A stretch of 33,490 nucleotides of DNA from Podochytrium sp. JEL0797 (taxonomy: Eukaryota > Chytridiomycota > Chytridiomycetes > Chytridiales > Chytriomycetaceae): NCBI GenBank assembly GCA_027596195.1, contig JADGJG010000180.1, positions 1-33,490 on the forward strand. Reading direction: 5' to 3'. The notes beneath the pieces are model-generated. The model did not search any database. It was not told the origin of the DNA and saw only the letters and a program-made list of their open reading frames with translations. A program made the position numbers and the translations under genes. Shown here one piece after another: positions 29,572 through 33,490 of the stretch (within the stretch, counting starts at the first letter, position 1; each line of letters starts with the position of its first letter).

Positions 29572-32020
29572 ATGCCTTTGGATCCCGCAGCGGACATATC
29601 CGCTACTCAAGCCGCATCTGCACCCCCACAAACCAAGAACGCATCTCCAGTGTCAGCACCTGGTTCTGCTGATACCAATTCCGCGTCTGCCAATGCTGCT
29701 TCCGCAGCTGCCAGCAATCCTCCTCTAAACTTGCCGCCATCACCGCCCCCCATTGTTGCCCCCACACCACCTGCCCCCCAACCCTCTGTCCCGAATGCCC
29801 CGGCCAACACGACGAATGCGGCCTTAATTCCTACGGCAGTAATCGCCGACGCCTCAGCACCACAACCTGCAAATAATTCCGCAGTGGCGCTGACAACTTC
29901 TCCCGTGCTTGTCCCCGCAGCCGCCGCTGCGAATTCCCCAGCTCCTCTTTCTCAATCACCCGCTCCCGTACAACCAACAATCCAACCCGTCGCGTCCTCT
30001 CAATCGACTCAACCAAAAAGTCAACCGCTGGACGCGTCTTCACCCCCTGCACCCAATGCATTGGTTCCTCCAAACAATGCGCCAATACCGCCAACCGCGT
30101 CGTCAATTTCTATCGTGGCAGCACCTGCCGTTCCATCTCAATCAGCCACAGCGTCTCCAGCCCCAGCAGCGGGCCCCCAAGCTTCACCTGCCGCTGCACC
30201 TCTCCCGGTTGTCTCTGGCTCGGCACCGAAAACGATTTTAGCCTCCTCCATCAACCCAGTTGTTCCCACATCTGCAGCACCAGCTCCACAACCCACCGTC
30301 GCGGTAAATTCGTCTCCTCAACCATCACAAGCACCCACTGCGAATCCAGCTACTGCACCACCGGTAGTGATTACACCGACGCCTGCACCGACGCCTGCAC
30401 CGGCGCCTGCACCTGTACCACAGCCAGATATCGGAGGTCCCACAGCCCCACCTGTTGCGAATGCGCCGGTTCCGAAGCCGCAGCCCGACAGCCCCAATAA
30501 TCCAGTGGCAGGAACTTCCCCTGCTGCTGTTCCCGCACCTTCACCTTCGAATCCAGTCAACCCAACTCCAGCGAACCCAGCTCCGGCAAACCCTGCTCCT
30601 CAACCTGAGGCGCCAGCTCCGGCGCCCGCAAATCCAGGTAATGCCCAAGCATATTTTGAAGGGGAGCACCCTCGTTCTTCTCGCTAACACCCTCCTAGTT
30701 CCTGTCACTGATCTACCTACCGCAGCTCCAGGGAACCCTGTCGACCCAACCTCCCAACCCGGAACCACCATGCCCGCACCACCACCCGCAGCAGCAAAAC
30801 CGGCTTTGACGGCCTCTGCAGCACCACCACAGCAAAAAATCCAGCAAGTCAGCCCAATGGCAGCCAGTCCAGCCGAAGACGCGCAACTCCCCTCCACGAA
30901 CCCCGCCACCGCCAACACGGCCCCAATCCAAGACCCAACAATCCCTCTCCAATCAGACGCGAGAGGAATGGTTGCGAGTGTTGTAACGAAACAGGGTGGT
31001 GGTGGGCGTGCGCAGGACGCGTTGCAAGGGGTTGAGCAAGCGACGGGTGGTGTGGCGGCTTCGGTGGCATTTCCAACGGGGGCTAGTATAACACAACAAC
31101 AAGTTTTGGCTGCTGCTGCGGCTCCTCATGTGGGCGTGTTTGGCGGGGACAACAGCGCCATGTCGAATCAGCAAGCCGCTGGCGGTGGTGGTACTGGTGC
31201 GGCGAGTTCGACTGGGATTGCGGCTGGAAGTGTGTTTGCTGTACTTGCGTGCGCGGTGGTGGCAGTGGCTTTGTATCGTCGTCGCAGGAGTAATGCGGGG
31301 GTGGTGGGGGTGTTGAGGCAGTTGGATGCTGAGAAGGGTGAAATGGAGAAGCGCGCAAACGTTGATGAGGTGTTTGTGCCGGTCCCTGCTGCTGCTACCA
31401 CAGCCAACTCGCAACCGATGTCGTATACTCCGTTCGAGGGAGCCAACTCGAGCTTCAACACCGCCACAGAGATGCAGCCATCTCTCCCGATGCAGATGTC
31501 ACCCCTCCAATATCCGCCCCCACTATTATCGCTCTACTCGGACGTGTATCCTCCACCCAACGACACATATACGCAAGACACAGCTCCAACCATGCCACTC
31601 TCCCTGCCTCCATCTCTCCCCCGCACTCGCACTGCTCGGTCTGAAGACTCTATATTCAAGAGCTTCACCCGAAAAATCATCAAAAAGGAGAAGGACCAAA
31701 TGAAATCATACGAGGAGAAGCACGAGAGCATGTATTCTACGTCGTGGACCGTGAGCGACAGCGCCTCGGAGCGCGAAGCTTCGATGTACAGTGGCAACAG
31801 AGGATCTGTGGTGCTGCAGCGGCAGTCCAATGTTTTGGTTTATGACGAGTTTGAGGAAGGAGAGGTGGAGGTGTTTGAGGACGAAGAGTTTGAAGACCCT
31901 GGGATGACGTTGGGTACTGAATTTGATTTCAAGGACGCGCAGGAGAGGTTTGGTGGGGAAACGCGTCCGGTTTCTGGGTCGTCCAGCATTTCTACTGTTT
32001 CTACTTCGCTGTCAATTTAA
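29572..32020 (+). CDS. Pro/Ala/Ser-rich single-pass membrane protein (mucin-like, sensor-like)
   Basis: Exons 29572-30637 and 30699-32020 encode 795 residues. Residues 1 to about 460 are low-complexity Pro, Ala, Ser and Thr, including TPAPTPAPAPAP built on a 12-bp DNA repeat (about 30373-30420). A Gly/Ala-rich stretch precedes one membrane helix at about 529-548 (SVFAVLACAVVAVALY), stopped by RRRR. The tail of about 245 residues is hydrophilic, with KSFTRKIIKKEKDQ, a very acidic part (FEEGEVEVFEDEEFEDP) and a Ser-rich end. Charge favours an outside N-terminus, where the Ser/Thr-rich part would be O-glycosylated. This layout is that of fungal wall-sensor or mucin-type proteins. No signal peptide is visible at the ATG at 29572, so a first exon may be missing or the helix acts as a signal-anchor. 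Specific function unknown. Confidence 0.75.
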
Positions 32021-32149
32021 TGAGTAAAATATATTATGCATGCCGTGTATTTCTTCACCTTTCCAGATTCTGCTTTCTATTTAAATAATTATTGTGATAC
32101 TTTGTCGCATAAAGCGTGCCTTTCGTGTGGCTAACTCCTGCCTCGTTTC

Positions 32150-33042
32150 GGCACACCTGACCCCTCCGACGAGACGTTCTACAAGAACATCCTCAGCGAT
32201 GCGAATGCCCCGACTCATCATCGCGCCGTAACTGTCTTGATCCGCGGCTGCATTCTTGAACTTGCCGGAAGCCACGAAGAAGCAGCCGCCATGTACCGCA
32301 AGACCCTCTCTCTCTGCGACAAGACCACTCCTGCAGAGCTCAACGAACAGATATTCTATGGCGAGGGCGATGGCGTGATCTCCCTTCGCGAATTTCTCGC
32401 GATGCCCACCTCGATTCTGACGTCCGCGAAACTGAACCTCGACTCCATGAATATTACGCAGTATTATACAAAAGAGGAAACAGCCAGACTCTGGGATGTA
32501 ACGCGCGAGAAAGGACTAGCATGTGTTGCTTGTCCCGCAAATTCAGTCAAGGTTGGACCGTCGTTCTCCGAAACTCGCGAACATGAATAGCCTCCCCGAT
32601 TCCAAACCATGACTTTCAACCACTCTCCTGGACATCAGTGTGACGAGTATGATGTCTTGTGTCGCGATATGGAGGGAGGCCCAGAATCGGTTGTTCGTCT
32701 CAAAAAGTGCCGACATGTCACTCCAAGCACTACTGCTCCCCTGAATGTTAACGCACCGCCTGGAAAGCGGGCCATAAGGCCATGTGTCAATCTCCAACCT
32801 CTCTCGTCGAATTCGATTTGGTGCGAGTTCATGGACTCAAAAACGCGAAATATCTCCATGAACGGCAACATTTTTGAGATTCGCGGGTCCGCACCAACGT
32901 CTTCGGATGATTGCCTCAAGTTATCGTGTCGTATTTGGGTGGTGGAAATAAGGTTGTTGTGAAGCAAGTCAATCTCACACGTGTCATGTTCAAGGAGGAG
33001 CGTTGGAACTGGGAGGCTTTGGAGAGCGAATTCTCGAAATGA
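32150..33042 (+). pseudogene. Broken MYND zinc-finger gene
   Basis: The frame around 32150-32540 reads through TPR-like sequence (SHEEAAAMYRKTLSLCD) and WDVTREKGLAC, but has no ATG near its start. The following frame contains CRDMEGG and RLKKC up to 32710. One nucleotide short of the expected CxxC spacing, the reading switches frame to TCHSKHYCSPEC, then a TAA (32749-32751) where MYND fingers have Gln, then RTAWKAGHKAMC. Further on, the same frame has two TGA stops before EERWNWEALESEFSK and a final TGA at 33040-33042. MYND fingers bind proline-rich partners. The multiple lesions make a pseudogene the best reading. Sequencing errors could explain one or two lesions but not all, and introns do not readily remove them. 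Confidence 0.6.
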
Positions 33043-33490
33043 ATGCTTGGAGCCTTGCAAAATATATACATTGATGCGTTCCAAAAAGTGTCAAAAATGA
33101 GTCTTCAAGTCTTTATTCAGCAGCAAAAGCGAAAGAAACCAAAAAAATAAACCAAAAAACATGTCAAAATACAAAAACAGATCTGGGTATTGGTTTCGGA
33201 GAGAAAATTCTCCTACTCACAACGGACGCCGCGCTCAAAAAAGGGAGCGATACGAGAAGGCTCCCAGAGAAGTCCGTCAAAAAAAGGGGGTAGAGGCTTT
33301 TTCATCGTTTGGGTGTTTAAATATATAATAAAAAGACACCAAATCATAATATAACATAGAATACCAAAGGGGGTGGGGGTGGAAAGGGGGGGGGGGGGGG
33401 GGGGGGGGGGGGATTAAAAAAATATAAACCCGTTTTGGGAAACGGCACTGGCAAGCCAACAACCCGTATCAACAATGCAAAATAAACCAA
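33043..33490. other. Terminal intergenic stretch with a 27-G run
   Basis: AT-rich sequence with no supported gene. A minus-sense AATAAA (plus TTTATT at 33111-33116) could be the end signal of a gene further right, but no coding frame is visible. Bases 33386-33412 are an uninterrupted run of G, preceded by other G-rich patches. Confidence 0.5.
33386..33412 (+). repeat. Homopolymer run of 27 G
   Basis: Twenty-seven consecutive G in an AT-rich spacer. Its true length is unreliable because sequencing and assembly often miscount such runs. Confidence 0.8.

Noticed and set aside
33277..33462. Minus-strand frame with a run of prolines
   Set aside because: Produced by the poly-G run; no other sign of a gene.
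1..33490. CRISPR arrays, bacterial operons or prophage
   Set aside because: No regularly spaced repeats; the genes are spliced and eukaryotic throughout.

Overview
This window is nuclear DNA from a fungus. It shows spliced genes with short GT-AG introns (mostly 47-150 nt, up to about 200), a eukaryotic clamp-loader subunit, Slm1-type BAR-PH proteins (a fungal family), a Pol III-type tRNA gene, and 'AATAAA'-like signals close after several stop codons. The gene content (F-box-like ankyrin protein, tandem Slm1-like genes, very compact spacing) would suit an early-diverging fungus such as a chytrid. That placement is inference; nothing here fixes the species.

Layout. 2-148: the last 48 codons of a probable GPR1/FUN34/YaaH-type transporter. 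322-1951: an 8-exon replication factor C small subunit (human RFC2 / yeast Rfc4 type). 2038-2478: a small basic unknown ORF. 2799-5605 (minus): an ankyrin protein with an F-box-like N-terminus. 5606-7006: 1.4 kb without a gene. 7007-13819 (minus): one 16-exon gene whose exons all join in phase into about 1,962 residues, with an MFS transporter, a GT2 glycosyltransferase and two acyltransferase-3 (AT3) domains in one chain. Its start codon lies 84 bp from the divergent start of acetyl-CoA synthetase (13904-16215). 16517-27756: five tandem Slm1-like BAR-PH genes. Between the first and second sits a decayed block (about 18200-19487) derived from the ankyrin and fusion genes, in the same order and orientation. 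28281-28352 (minus): tRNA-Glu(UUC). 28806-29079: a 70-residue AN1-type zinc-finger protein. 29572-32020: a Pro/Ala/Ser-rich single-pass membrane protein. About 32150-33042: a broken MYND-finger gene. The window ends in an intergenic stretch with a 27-G run.

How the parts fit. The fusion protein looks like a one-chain machine that could make (GT2), move (MFS) and O-acylate (AT3) a glycan. Its divergent neighbour makes acetyl-CoA, the usual acyl donor, which suggests joint control; this is a hypothesis. The first AT3 domain lacks the catalytic His of the R-X10-H motif while the second keeps it. The decayed block implies an old tandem duplication of a unit reaching from the ankyrin gene to an Slm1-like gene, after which everything but the Slm1-like copy decayed. 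All exon borders were placed by eye from splice signals and reading phase.
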